Origin: Perkinsela sp. pyNocScin1
Taxonomy: Eukaryota > Euglenozoa > Kinetoplastea > Prokinetoplastida > Perkinselidae
Assembly: GCA_964019655.1 (NCBI GenBank)
Contig: CAXHTR010000008.1
Coordinates: 496,001 to 560,000 of the forward strand
Length of the DNA: 64,000 nucleotides
Direction: 5' to 3'
Of this stretch, positions 1-8,651 are shown piece by piece; the first letter of the stretch is position 1; every line of letters begins with the position of its first letter. Both the position numbers and the translations under genes were made by a program. The notes beneath the pieces were generated by a model. That model was not told where the DNA came from. It saw only the letters and a list, made by a program, of their open reading frames with translations, and did not search any database.

Positions 1-1785
1 AAAGCAAACGTTTCCATGGTCGAAGTCTACCTTGAGCGTGTTTACGATCTTTTGGAGCACCGCCGAGAGCTGAACATTCGGGGCACCCTGCACTCTGGAT
101 TCCGTGTTCATGCGGCAAAAAAGCTGGAAGTGCACGATTTCCCATCTATTATCAAAATCATTCAAAGCGCTGAGTTGCGGAAGACTTACGCCTCCACGGC
201 TGCCAACGAAAGGAGTAGTCGAGCCCATACCCTTTTTGAATTGAATTTGCGCATGGCTACGGAGCTAGGAACCCGGACATCTAGATTTATGCTCGTTGAC
301 CTTGCGGGATCGGAAAGAACAAAGGTATCGAGAGCTGAGGGTAAAACTCTGGAACAGGCGTGCAATATCAATTTGTCGCTGATGCATCTTGGTAGATGCA
401 TCGAGGCTGTTGGAAGCAATAAACTTGCACATAACAATCTCGTGGAATTTCGTTCCAGCGCGCTGACTAAGCTTTTGAAGGAGTCACTTGGAGGGAACGC
501 GAAAACCGTTATTCTTGCTACACTTTCACCTTCTGCTGCAGATGCACACAACACGCTCCATGCCTTGCGCTTCGCTGATCGGGCGAAAAAAATAAAGACA
601 CATGCCGTCATTAATGAGTTCTCTATTGAATCACAGAAAACCATGTCAAACGAAATAAAGAAAGCATTTCAGGAGCGTATGGATATCCTGAAGATCGAGT
701 ATGAGCTCGAGAATAAGCAGCAAGCGCTTCTTGCAAAGGAAATCGAGTTGGAAGCACAAAGTGTAGCTCTCAATGCCGAAAAGGCGGCCTTGGCACAGCA
801 GCTGGAAGACAATAAGATTTTGACCAAACAGGAGAAGGGTGCCCTCGCAGATCGAGAGCGCGATCTGCAGCAGAAATCTGAGCTCATTAAAGCGGAAATG
901 GCTGCCATGCAGTCACAGCGTCAAGATTTGGAGGAGAAAATGGGCTCGCTGGAAACTGCCAATGCACAGATTCTGGCTGACAAGCGAATGGCACAGGATG
1001 AAATGCTGAGACTTCAGGACGAAGCTTTCGAAGCACAAGAATACCAAAAGATCCTCGAGAATACGATGGACCTTCACTTCACAGAGCATGAAGAAGCTAT
1101 GCTTCGCAACGACATCACCCTCGAATTTCTTCATAGCGCTCAGCAGTTGTGGCAGAAGAAATTAGCGAGTGAAATGCAACTTGCACTTCAGGAAGCGAAA
1201 ACTCCCCTTTTAGCCGAGCTGGCTGAACGCAGGTCTACAATCTTGACGCTCAAAGCCAGCCTCGCTGAAGTTTCAAAGGAAGCCGGTAATATGAGAGCAT
1301 ATGCCGTAGAGAAAAGCAATGAGCATTCGAAAGTGGTGGAGGCTCTGAATGCAGAGATAAAAGACCTGAAAACTTCCATCCATAGATCAAGCGAAGCACA
1401 CATGAAAGAAATTCAAGCAAAAGAAAGTGAGATCAATTCACTAGTGGAGACCAACCGGGTACTGAAGGAAGAACAGGATCATGCAGAAGCCCACTTTCTT
1501 CTGCTAAACGCTCGTAAGGTTTGTCAAGAAATGGAGAGCGATGAAGCTGAGCGTCGACGAAATATCATGAAAGAAACGCAAAGTGCTTTCAATAGCATCA
1601 TGATATCTGCCTCGCTCCAGCAACATTTCTCTGCAAGTGAAACGAATGCACGGCTCATGGTTACTCTGAACGAGCTTCGAGAATATCAGAGCATACGCGA
1701 GCTCTACTTTGCGCAACAAAAACAGATTTTTTACTTGAAGGCACTTTCCTTGACTGCGTGTATTCGATCAGACCCAGTGCCATAG
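1..1785 (+). CDS. Kinesin heavy-chain-like motor, 5' end cut by window edge
   Basis: The reading frame is open from base 1, so the gene begins upstream; the ATG at 16 is internal to the motor domain. Visible kinesin motor motifs in order: a VEVYLERVYDLL stretch (the family's EIYNExvxDLL), switch I NERSSRAH, switch II LVDLAGSE, the NLSL..LGRCIEAV helix, and the LTKLLKESLGGNAKT and LRFADRAKKI ends of the motor. The P-loop lies outside the window. After the motor (about residue 205) the rest is a long heptad-rich coiled coil, rich in E, K, Q, A and L, as expected for a stalk that dimerises. The order motor-then-stalk means an N-terminal kinesin, probably plus-end directed; the subfamily cannot be told. 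The protein would move along microtubules. It is the first of two genes in the leftmost plus run and ends in TAG. Confidence 0.95.
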   Translation, partial: KANVSMVEVYLERVYDLLEHRRELNIRGTLHSGFRVHAAKKLEVHDFPSIIKIIQSAELRKTYASTAANERSSRAHTLFELNLRMATELGTRTSRFMLVDLAGSERTKVSRAEGKTLEQACNINLSLMHLGRCIEAVGSNKLAHNNLVEFRSSALTKLLKESLGGNAKTVILATLSPSAADAHNTLHALRFADRAKKIKTHAVINEFSIESQKTMSNEIKKAFQERMDILKIEYELENKQQALLAKEIELEAQSVALNAEKAALAQQLEDNKILTKQEKGALADRERDLQQKSELIKAEMAAMQSQRQDLEEKMGSLETANAQILADKRMAQDEMLRLQDEAFEAQEYQKILENTMDLHFTEHEEAMLRNDITLEFLHSAQQLWQKKLASEMQLALQEAKTPLLAELAERRSTILTLKASLAEVSKEAGNMRAYAVEKSNEHSKVVEALNAEIKDLKTSIHRSSEAHMKEIQAKESEINSLVETNRVLKEEQDHAEAHFLLLNARKVCQEMESDEAERRRNIMKETQSAFNSIMISASLQQHFSASETNARLMVTLNELREYQSIRELYFAQQKQIFYLKALSLTACIRSDPVP

Positions 1786-1957
1786 CCGACGGTGATTATA
1801 CTTTGAGTCGAAACAACTGTATCTTTCGGAGGCGCTTTTAAGATGGCACAATTTCTGGAACAAGACCCCTTATAGTTTTTTTTTTGGCTAGGATGTTTTG
1901 ATGACGCGCATTTTGAGCTAAAATTCTTTCGCCATTATCACCTTTTTTGTTTGTATA

Positions 1958-3091
1958 ATGTTCCCAAGCAGACTTATGCGCTATCCCCGCGCGCCGAATG
2001 CAAAGTGGAATCTCTTATACACGCGGCTCCGCAAAGGGTATATTCCGTCCGTCGCCAAGTCGCGAAATGAGATTATCACAAAATTTTTGACAGACTTCAA
2101 GCGCGTTGGCATGAGCGAGCGTGACCTCGTCAACAAAAGTGCGAAAGAGCTAGCGATGATACTCCTGCAGCTCTGCTACGACAAGCTCTACGCCGTTCCG
2201 TTCCAGCTTGTCACGTTTGACATCAAGTATCTCGACAATCCAAGGTTTACACCCGAGGGCCCAACGTCCTGTATAGCGGAAATCGCCGCCTATCACCCAG
2301 AAAGTGGGCGGATGTTCGAGCGCCTTGTCACCCCTTCGAGCACAGCGTTTCAGCCAGCGGAGCCCAAATGCGGCACCGAGCCGGCGATCTCTCAGATACC
2401 CATGTCGATGATTGCGAAATACGGTGTGTCGTTTAGCGTTGCTTGGGCCGAATTGCTCGAATGGCTGAGCAGTTTACCAGACCCTGTTTCAACCGTCACA
2501 AGTGACTCGCTCGATGGGAAGGGAACCTTCAGTGACGTCGCTCCGAATCTCGAGCTCGACGAGGGCTTTCGAAAAGAGCTCTTGCCAAGTCCAATAGAGA
2601 CGAACAAGCATCTGCTTCTTAGCTTCGACAGGGCCTCGAGCGGTGTGGCAGGCGAGACTGGACTGCAAGCGCTCGATACGTTTAACAACAACAACAAAAA
2701 GGTTCTTCTTATTTCCCATGGTGGGCGCCTCGCAGACGTCAGTATGCTGAAATGGGAGAGCAAAAAGGTAGATATGAGTATGCCAAGGCAGATAACTTTC
2801 GGTGACTCGTTCGGCATCATCAAAGAGCGCCATCGACGCCGACCCGTCACGATGAACAAGCTCCCAGCAATGTGGGACACGAAAGCATTGAGCCTTTGGA
2901 TGGCATTGCCACAGTACGAAGAACTTGCGCATCACAACGCACTGAGCGATGCTATTTGCACATGGGAAATTCTGGAAGAAACGCTCCGGCGCTACGGTGT
3001 CGAAAATTTGACTGCAAAACAGCAACTTGGAGAGATATTTTTCAAGTCTGCGCTCGATACCGTAACACAAACGGGCACCGGTATCGGTTAG
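1958..3091 (+). CDS. DEDDh exonuclease-fold protein with altered motif I
   Basis: A 377-residue protein with the layout of the DnaQ-like (DEDDh) 3'-5' exonuclease fold. Motif I is at residues 87-93 (FDIKYLD), followed by an IAEIAAY strand that matches the family's IIEIGAV strand. Motif II is the SHGGRLADVSML stretch near residue 255, and motif III is HHNALSDAICT near residue 340. Four of the five metal-site residues can be placed (D88, the motif II Asp, the motif III His and Asp). The Glu two positions after the first Asp is Lys (K90), so catalysis may be lost or changed. There is a long low-complexity insert between motifs I and II. The N-terminus is basic and could be a mitochondrial presequence. 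Family placement is moderately sure; substrate is unknown. Confidence 0.6.
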   Translation: MFPSRLMRYPRAPNAKWNLLYTRLRKGYIPSVAKSRNEIITKFLTDFKRVGMSERDLVNKSAKELAMILLQLCYDKLYAVPFQLVTFDIKYLDNPRFTPEGPTSCIAEIAAYHPESGRMFERLVTPSSTAFQPAEPKCGTEPAISQIPMSMIAKYGVSFSVAWAELLEWLSSLPDPVSTVTSDSLDGKGTFSDVAPNLELDEGFRKELLPSPIETNKHLLLSFDRASSGVAGETGLQALDTFNNNNKKVLLISHGGRLADVSMLKWESKKVDMSMPRQITFGDSFGIIKERHRRRPVTMNKLPAMWDTKALSLWMALPQYEELAHHNALSDAICTWEILEETLRRYGVENLTAKQQLGEIFFKSALDTVTQTGTGIG

Positions 3092-3604
3092 TAGAAAGAA
3101 ACATCACGTAAATGTGCATTGATTTCAAACTGGCTGTATCCACCTTATAGCTATCTCTTGAATATTTCTATTCACATCAATTGATTATCATAGCCTTGTG
3201 ATTTTCTCACTTTAAATGAACCCATATGAAAAGATCCAATTTCCCGTGGAACTGTCGTAGAACTTTGCTTCCCGTGGAACTGTCGAGCCAACCCGCCAGT
3301 GGCCCGCTTTAACAAGCTGAGTAAACGAAAAATAACGGTATGACACGCTGTGCTACGTGTTGATCTCACCTTATCTTCCAACTCTTATATCAGAGATGCA
3401 TTACACGAAACCTACTCGTCGCATACGCATCACCAGAAGGTATGTGCGCGATACTTTCGGGTCCAGTGAAAAAAATCACGGCGTCTGCCAGCTTAATTGA
3501 CGGAAAATCACCGCCAACATTTACCCGAAAACGAAGAAATGAAAAATGAAAATACCGGTGTCCCATCGTTATTTATCTGTGTGCACAGTAGACATATTTC
3601 CATG
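3092..3604. other. Convergent strand-switch spacer
   Basis: A 513-base stretch between the plus run ending at 3091 and the tRNA; the minus run ends further right at 3890. I see no reading frame with protein-like features. It holds one 17-base direct repeat (3241-3285) and is otherwise plain AT-rich sequence. In kinetoplastids convergent switches are where polycistronic transcription ends and often carry tRNA genes, as here. Confidence 0.6.
3241..3285. repeat. 17-base direct repeat
   Basis: The sequence TTCCCGTGGAACTGTCG occurs at 3241-3257 and again, identical, at 3269-3285, separated by 11 bases. It lies in the noncoding convergent spacer. No function can be assigned; a small local duplication is the simplest reading. 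Confidence 0.85.
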
Positions 3605-3677
3605 TCCTCCGTGGCGCAGTAGGTAGCGCGTTAGACTGTTAATCTACAGGTCGTTGGTTCAAACCCAACCGGAGGAG
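3605..3677 (+). tRNA. tRNA-Asn (anticodon GTT)
   Basis: A 73-base cloverleaf without intron. The acceptor arm pairs TCCTCCG (3605-3611) with CGGAGGA (3670-3676), leaving discriminator G3677. The D stem is GCGC/GCGC (3614-3617 with 3626-3629). The anticodon loop CTGTTAA is at 3636-3642 with anticodon GTT at 3638-3640. The T arm pairs GTTGG with CCAAC around the loop TTCAAAC. The top pair of the anticodon stem (3631-3647) is a T-C mismatch; all other stem pairs are good. A TTTT run at 3678-3681 is a typical RNA polymerase III stop. It sits in the convergent strand switch, a common place for kinetoplastid tRNA genes. Confidence 0.97.
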
Positions 3678-3889
3678 TTTTCATTGTCACAAATATTCAG
3701 AAATGGTAAAATAGAGGAAATTTGACATACAAACTGTATATGATGCATATTTCGCGCAGAATTCGCCAAGCTATCCACCAGAATTACACCCAGCCCCTCG
3801 GTTTTGAAGTCTTCCTGGGCACTACACAAGGAATTTTCTAGCCTTCATCACCAGAGTCTTGGGTGGCGAGAGTGTCCAATCCACTTTTT

Positions 3890-4345
3890 CTACCTTGCTC
3901 GCTTCGCTTTCTTTGACTTTGTAAAGAAAGCCATCGGGTCCTCTTTGCTTTTTGCTGCCTCTTCGCTTATCGCTATTCGCTTTTTAACTGTTTCCCTGTA
4001 CTGTTTTTGGATCAATTTGCCCTTTTCAGTTATTGCCAGCGCTTCGCGCTTGATCCGATCTGGAATCTGATCAGGGTCAATCTCGGCGCCCAGCTGTGCT
4101 TCATCTTTTTTAACCTCCCCGTACATCCAACCAAGCTGAAACGCGCTGAGCTTTTCCGGGGCGAGCTGCTGAATCTGGTCCATCTCTCGACGCTCTGCCT
4201 CAATTGCCTTTCCCTTCTCAGACAATTCCTTTTGTGCTTCACGCTCTTTCTCCTCTGAGGCCCACAGCTTCGCTTGGTTTTTTGCGGTACCTGGGTGGAA
4301 GAACTTGTGCTTATTGATGTTCGTATTTTTACGCGCGGGGTACAT
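3890..4345 (-). CDS. CWC25-like pre-mRNA splicing factor (Cir_N domain)
   Basis: A 151-residue, very charged protein. Its first third carries the Cir_N pattern: KFFHPGTAKNQAKLW at about residues 14-28 matches the family's KSWHPxTxxNxxxVW, followed by a K/E-rich helix. A GWMYG stretch near residue 72 matches the WMY signature that follows Cir_N in CWC25, and a KEDPM stretch near the end recalls the same family. CWC25 joins the active spliceosome for the first splicing step. The protein is short compared with animal and fungal CWC25. LENG1, the other Cir_N family, lacks the WMY part, so CWC25 is preferred. In a kinetoplastid it would serve mainly trans-splicing. It is the last gene of the long minus run. 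Confidence 0.65.
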   Translation of the reverse strand: MYPARKNTNINKHKFFHPGTAKNQAKLWASEEKEREAQKELSEKGKAIEAERREMDQIQQLAPEKLSAFQLGWMYGEVKKDEAQLGAEIDPDQIPDRIKREALAITEKGKLIQKQYRETVKKRIAISEEAAKSKEDPMAFFTKSKKAKRAR

Positions 4346-4468
4346 TTGACTGGAAATAAAGCAGGGATAAAAATTCAGATATACAGGATATTCAGAGTTA
4401 GCCTCAGGATGGTCTTACGCATCACTGAGAAGGACGGTTCCCATCATCCCATATGCGAAGCAAGAGCC

Positions 4469-5056
4469 CTACTGGCGCTGAAACGATCGCACGTCTCGCT
4501 GGTTCTTACATGATTGTAGCTTTTCGCTCTTCCAGTGCCTTCTGGACGCACTCTCGCTCAAGCGAGTTACGTTTGCAGTCTGAATTGGTCTGCCAAAAAC
4601 GTCCTTCTTCATATTCAGCTTTGAAGCTATTCGGTCTGCCTTAGACCGCCAGCGGTCGGTGAGCTGGAATGAATAAAAATCCTTCTTTTTATGTTTCTTG
4701 TCGACATTCCCAAACACGGCCCTCGCATCGTTCCGCGTGGGCGGCGCCTCCAAACCCTTGGGCGCACTGCGCTTCCGCTCGCCCATTTTCTGTACGACTG
4801 CCCGAGCGCCTGTTTTGGGCTTTTTCGCTCGACGCACGGTTTCCCAGCCATCCTCGTCTGCGTCCTGATCCTGCGCCGCAGCTACGAGTGCCTGCTCCGC
4901 GGTGTGGCTCATCTCCTCAAGCCCCTCTTTGGACTCTTTTTCAATGACTTTGAGGTTCTTGTACCCTGCCTTGATGGACTTCACGTAGGAATCCATCGAA
5001 AATGGTGCCAAAGTGGCCTCTGTGGCTGCTGACGGTCGTTCCTTCCCTTGCTGCAT
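4469..5056 (-). CDS. RRP7-like ribosome biogenesis protein
   Basis: A 195-residue basic protein whose landmarks follow the C-terminal domain of RRP7, a small-subunit processome component. An acidic patch leads into DEDGWETV at about residues 65-72 (family DEDGWxxV), a Lys/Arg-rich linker follows, and then KKDFYSFQ near residue 125 (family LLxFYxFQ) heads a basic helix. The N-terminal RRM-like domain of animal and fungal RRP7 is missing, so the protein is short. The expected site is the nucleolus. The end is a Lys/Arg/Ser-rich tail. The match rests on two short motifs in the correct order and spacing, so the call is moderate. Confidence 0.6.
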   Translation of the reverse strand: MQQGKERPSAATEATLAPFSMDSYVKSIKAGYKNLKVIEKESKEGLEEMSHTAEQALVAAAQDQDADEDGWETVRRAKKPKTGARAVVQKMGERKRSAPKGLEAPPTRNDARAVFGNVDKKHKKKDFYSFQLTDRWRSKADRIASKLNMKKDVFGRPIQTANVTRLSESASRRHWKSEKLQSCKNQRDVRSFQRQ

Positions 5057-5167
5057 AGTCTAATCTAGAAAAATTGTGTTAGATGCAGTACAGATAAAAT
5101 TCTTACACCCATACGATAATGCGTACAGATGAATTCACAGGATTTTGTGCACTTGTGCGCACGGCCA

Positions 5168-5776
5168 TCAGTCCCACACGTACTGCGGCCGAATGACTGG
5201 TCCATTGAGCTTCTCGGGGCACTTGTGCAGCATGTTCGGGTCCTGGAACCGCTCCAGCGCGTGCGGCTCCCGGAGGACCGACTGGTGCCACGTGTGGATG
5301 AAGCGCGGCGCCATGGCCTCGGCGTCGCCGGCGGTGCGCCGCAGGTGCCGCATCACGTGATACTCCTGTCGGACGTTGTTGTTGGTCGGGTTGTACTGCA
5401 TGGCCGCGTTGCGCGCCTTGTAGTGCTCCTTCATAAAGTTCGTGCAGTGGACCTTGTGGATGTCGTGGTCCATCTCGACCCACTTGTAGGTGTCGTTTAC
5501 GACAGACCGGCGGATGGACATCACGCCCCGGTTCTTCGATTTCAGCGTGTACGTCTTCGGGTGCATGTGGACACCGACGCCCGCCTGGAAGAGCGGCTGG
5601 CGCTTGTAGTACTCGTGGCTGTAGCGATGGCGCTGCGGCAGGAGCGTGGCGTCGCCAGGCGCGAGGTCATCGACGTTGTACTCGAACTGGCACAGCTTCT
5701 TCGGCTTCGTTTTGTACTTGTTCTTACAATAGCTCGACGTCGCCTTACTCGCGAGGAGGATCTTTGAGTTCAGCAT
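5168..5776 (-). CDS. Mitochondrial large-subunit ribosomal protein bL27m-like
   Basis: A 202-residue basic protein. After a short leader (residues 1-12) comes SKATSSYCKNKYKTKPKKL, which parallels the bL27 start (Ala-Gly-Gly-Ser-x-x-N-G-R-D-S, then KxLG). The APGDATLLPQR and AGVGVHMHPKTYTLKSK stretches parallel the bL27 blocks GxIxxRQRGT and VGxGxDHTLFAL. About 110 residues beyond the bL27 core form an extension, as in other mitochondrial L27 proteins. It would act near the peptidyl-transferase centre of the mitoribosome. The gene is more GC-rich than its neighbours, with strongly biased third positions; this leaves a long but featureless frame open on the opposite strand. Confidence 0.6.
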   Translation of the reverse strand: MLNSKILLASKATSSYCKNKYKTKPKKLCQFEYNVDDLAPGDATLLPQRHRYSHEYYKRQPLFQAGVGVHMHPKTYTLKSKNRGVMSIRRSVVNDTYKWVEMDHDIHKVHCTNFMKEHYKARNAAMQYNPTNNNVRQEYHVMRHLRRTAGDAEAMAPRFIHTWHQSVLREPHALERFQDPNMLHKCPEKLNGPVIRPQYVWD

Positions 5777-5858
5777 CGTAAAACAATTTTAGCCAAAGGA
5801 AAAGTATCTCTGGGGGAATCGTTTGATTCAAACTGCAAGAATTCGACAGCATACTACG

Positions 5859-7169
5859 CTATACCTCAAAAAGATCCGCTATGCTTCTACTAAGCGCATG
5901 CAAATCAGTGTGATCTTCGACAATCGGTATATCGTCGATACCAAACTTCGTTTTGACAAGCAGAGCCGTTGTTTTACCCATGCATATGAGATGGTGTTCC
6001 TTGAGATCTTTGTACGATACCCTGTTGCCGCCAATCTCTTCTTCCTGAATATTCGAACTAGTACTGTTGAAGGTCTGAAAGGCTGTATAGCCCAGGCATC
6101 GCAGGACCACCTCAGCGATTCGTGGCGTGTAGAGCACAAAAACCGTCGATTCCTTTTCTGCTACTCCATCTTGCAGTGCCCGCACTATGCGCTCCATCTC
6201 ATGGTTGAATTCAGAGCGTATGTCATTCGCCAGGTCATAAGTTACTCCATAGGCTGTGACCTGGTGCAGCAAGACGGCGAACTCAATGCTTTCGGTGACT
6301 TTCGCGCCTGCAATGCGCACAGTTGAAGACCATCGGTCAATACAGAGCGCTCGATTTGTGTTTTGCGCCGTGTCTTTTTCGTCGCAAAAGCGGGGATACA
6401 TACTATTCAGAATACTGTTGTCACCGCACGGATAGAGCGCGTGAAATACCAAAGCCTGTTTGGGGTCAGACACGGCCCAGCCCATACATGCAGCCGTCGG
6501 GCGGGATTTACGAGGCGATTCGATACGAATCCTACGATTCGGAAAGCTCTGACGCAGAAAGGCACAGCTCTCCTCGCGGCACTGCAAGCAGTAAAGATGT
6601 AAAAGTTCTGCCAGAGCTGACGGGTACAGAACATCTGGCGAAGGCTTTTTAATGGACTCTCGAAGCGAATCGAGTGTCTGCACTGATGTGAATCCGTCCG
6701 CTGATAGCCCTCGCGCAGATGAAGCGCCGATGGCCACGCATGGGATGCTTTCAAGTTCCAACCCGTGGCGATTTTTTACTTCTGAAAGAGCAGGAAGGTG
6801 TGCGCTTTTGAGCCAAGGAATCGCATTCTGCGAAGAGAGGATAATTCTGAAGAGTTTTTTAGTAAAATCTAGGAGTGCAAATTGGGGCTCTGCACAGTCC
6901 CCGAATCTATTCTCTAAAATAGAACCCAATGACGCTGCCGCTCGCTCAGAGTCATCTCTTAGCTGAGCGAGACGGCTGATCTCACCTAGAGTCATGTCAT
7001 GCACTTGCGTGTGTGCGCACTGTAGTATTGAAACTTCTACCGAAGGAAAGCCTTTCGATAAAAGTCTTTCGAGCGCATGCACCTTATTCTCACGCAGCCC
7101 AAAACCATTTGCTCGACACAGATACACCCGAGTCTTTTCTTGCCTTACTGCGCCATTCGTATGTGGCAT
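5859..7169 (-). CDS. Uroporphyrinogen-III synthase-like protein (HemD fold)
   Basis: A 436-residue protein starting at the ATG at 7169; an upstream in-frame GTG is not a likely eukaryotic start. The N-terminal RVYLCRANG strand, a central IPCVAIGASSARGLSADGF stretch, and the C-terminal pair FVLYTPRIAEVVL plus ICMGKTTALLVKTKFG match in order the HemD pattern: first strand, VG-x-x-T-A helix, TSP helix, and the final IGxTTAxAL helix. The last 20 residues resemble the HemD tail (xxPTxxALxxAI). HemD closes hydroxymethylbilane into uroporphyrinogen III in haem synthesis. The family normally has about 250-290 residues, so there are insertions. Sequence in this family is poorly conserved, so the call rests on motif order. 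It supports haem synthesis together with coproporphyrinogen oxidase at 43172-44209. Confidence 0.55.
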   Translation of the reverse strand: MPHTNGAVRQEKTRVYLCRANGFGLRENKVHALERLLSKGFPSVEVSILQCAHTQVHDMTLGEISRLAQLRDDSERAAASLGSILENRFGDCAEPQFALLDFTKKLFRIILSSQNAIPWLKSAHLPALSEVKNRHGLELESIPCVAIGASSARGLSADGFTSVQTLDSLRESIKKPSPDVLYPSALAELLHLYCLQCREESCAFLRQSFPNRRIRIESPRKSRPTAACMGWAVSDPKQALVFHALYPCGDNSILNSMYPRFCDEKDTAQNTNRALCIDRWSSTVRIAGAKVTESIEFAVLLHQVTAYGVTYDLANDIRSEFNHEMERIVRALQDGVAEKESTVFVLYTPRIAEVVLRCLGYTAFQTFNSTSSNIQEEEIGGNRVSYKDLKEHHLICMGKTTALLVKTKFGIDDIPIVEDHTDLHALSRSIADLFEV

Positions 7170-7259
7170 ACAAAGAATATAGTATGAGGAGAGTTGCTGC
7201 TGCCGCAAAAAAAAAGATCCGTATGATGGACAGCTATGATACACAACGCAAAACCAAGC

Positions 7260-7592
7260 TCAAAACCAAATGCGCGGGTCATCGACCGGAGTTTCGGTCC
7301 CCACCCACTGGACTCCTTTGATGGAGTTCCCTGTAAGGTCAATGAGCTCCAGAGACTTTGGAATCTTTCCGACATGCACTACATCTTGGCGAATCGCATT
7401 ATTCGACAGGTCTAGTGATATCAAGCCTGCTGGCAACTTTGATAAGTCAAGGGGTCCCTCAAAAGCGTTTCCCGAAGCGGAGAAATGCTTCAGAGTGTCC
7501 GGTAGGCACTGCATCTTCAGCTTTCCGCTTAAGCCATGCCCATCCCACCGGATTTCAGTCACTTGCTCTGTGTCGTACGAGACATCTGTCAT
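7260..7592 (-). CDS. Small leucine-rich repeat protein
   Basis: A 110-residue protein made almost wholly of leucine-rich repeats. About four repeats are visible, for example LPAGLISLDLSNNAIRQD and IPKSLELIDLTGNSIKG. They have the LPxxLxxLDLSxNxxxG spacing seen in many small protist and kinetoplastid LRR proteins. No signal peptide or membrane segment is present, so a cytosolic or nuclear binding role is likely. The partner is unknown. The frame starts at an ATG and is tightly set between the UROS-like gene and the phosphatase. Confidence 0.8.
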   Translation of the reverse strand: MTDVSYDTEQVTEIRWDGHGLSGKLKMQCLPDTLKHFSASGNAFEGPLDLSKLPAGLISLDLSNNAIRQDVVHVGKIPKSLELIDLTGNSIKGVQWVGTETPVDDPRIWF

Positions 7593-7714
7593 ATGAAAGT
7601 GGAGAGTAATGAAAAGAAGAAACGTATTATAGTCAATAATCAGGAATGTTCAGCATAGCTGCGGTCTGGATCTCAAGCGTATCTCAAAGCGGATCAAGCG
7701 GATCTCTCAAGTGC

Positions 7715-8473
7715 CTATGCCAGGCGCTTTAATGCTTCATCGACAAAAAACTCTTTTTCGTTGAAAAACTGGAGCGCCACATTCTTCGCGAACTTGAGGT
7801 CAGAGTCGGCAAAGTCGGTGCGCCGGCCGGCAGCGTCTCCGACGTAAAAGCTTTTCTGGACGTCTATTGCTGTCTTCCCATTGAGGTTTTCTTTGAAAAA
7901 TGTCCACATGCCAGTGGCAGGCTTGTGAAACGAAGACTGCTTGTCGATAGAGACGACAACGTCGATGGGTATCTCCACATCGCCCTGCATCTCCTGGATG
8001 AAGCCCTCGATGCGCTTCTTGACTTTGAGGATCTCAGCATCTTTCGTTCGCTTCGCCCTGCCTATTCCGCCCTGATTTGTGAATATGACGATTTTGTAGC
8101 CACTCTGGACGAGGTGCCGAAGGGTGGCTTTCGTTTTTTTCGGGAAGAGAACAGACCACGCCTCAGGCTGCCGCCTGTAGAGCGATGTTTTGACGAGACA
8201 CCCGTCAAAGTCGAATCCCGCGATTCGGGACTTAGGCTGGTCCTTTCCGTACCGGTAGAGCATGAGCTCATTAGTGGCGTTCCACTGCCAGGTCTCGCGC
8301 TCGAGCTTGAAGCGGGATTTACTTACGACCTTGCGCTGCGTCGTACTACTTGCGAGTGGCTTTGGTCGCCGAATGAGTGGAGCAAGGTTCATTCCAGCGA
8401 CTGTGGCTCGCTGCTGTGAAGCACCGAATGAGCGAAGCCCTGCAGGTTTTTTGAGCGGAACTGGGTGCTTCAT
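7715..8473 (-). CDS. Polynucleotide 3'-phosphatase (PNKP phosphatase domain only)
   Basis: A 252-residue HAD-superfamily phosphatase. The catalytic motif FDFDGCL is at residues 87-93 with nucleophile D88 and general acid D90. IFTNQGGIGR, KPATGMW and FYVGDAAGR followed by DFADSDLKFA are the PNKP-specific blocks, and the FFNEKEFF stretch is the usual end. The enzyme removes 3'-phosphates at DNA strand breaks so that polymerase and ligase can act. The C-terminal kinase domain of animal PNKP is absent, as in yeast Tpp1. The first 60 residues are basic and rich in Pro and Ser, possibly a nuclear or mitochondrial signal. It overlaps no neighbour and starts at the only good ATG. Confidence 0.93.
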   Translation of the reverse strand: MKHPVPLKKPAGLRSFGASQQRATVAGMNLAPLIRRPKPLASSTTQRKVVSKSRFKLERETWQWNATNELMLYRYGKDQPKSRIAGFDFDGCLVKTSLYRRQPEAWSVLFPKKTKATLRHLVQSGYKIVIFTNQGGIGRAKRTKDAEILKVKKRIEGFIQEMQGDVEIPIDVVVSIDKQSSFHKPATGMWTFFKENLNGKTAIDVQKSFYVGDAAGRRTDFADSDLKFAKNVALQFFNEKEFFVDEALKRLA

Positions 8474-8651
8474 TTTAAATTAGAAAGGCGCCAATGATAC
8501 GCGTTTCGGTCAAATTTGAGTGAATGCGAAAATCGCTCAAGTTTGGTGACAAAATCAGCCAAAAGCTCACCCTCGTCTCACAAAAAGTGACCTTGCCCGC
8601 CGGGCCCTGAAATCAAGCCCGCACTCGTCCTCTCGCCCTGATCCATCCCAC

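Noticed and set aside
5129-5767. A 212-residue open frame on the plus strand over bL27m
   Set aside because: It is rich in Val, Leu and Arg with no motif; it stays open because the minus gene has GC-rich third positions. The minus frame matches bL27.
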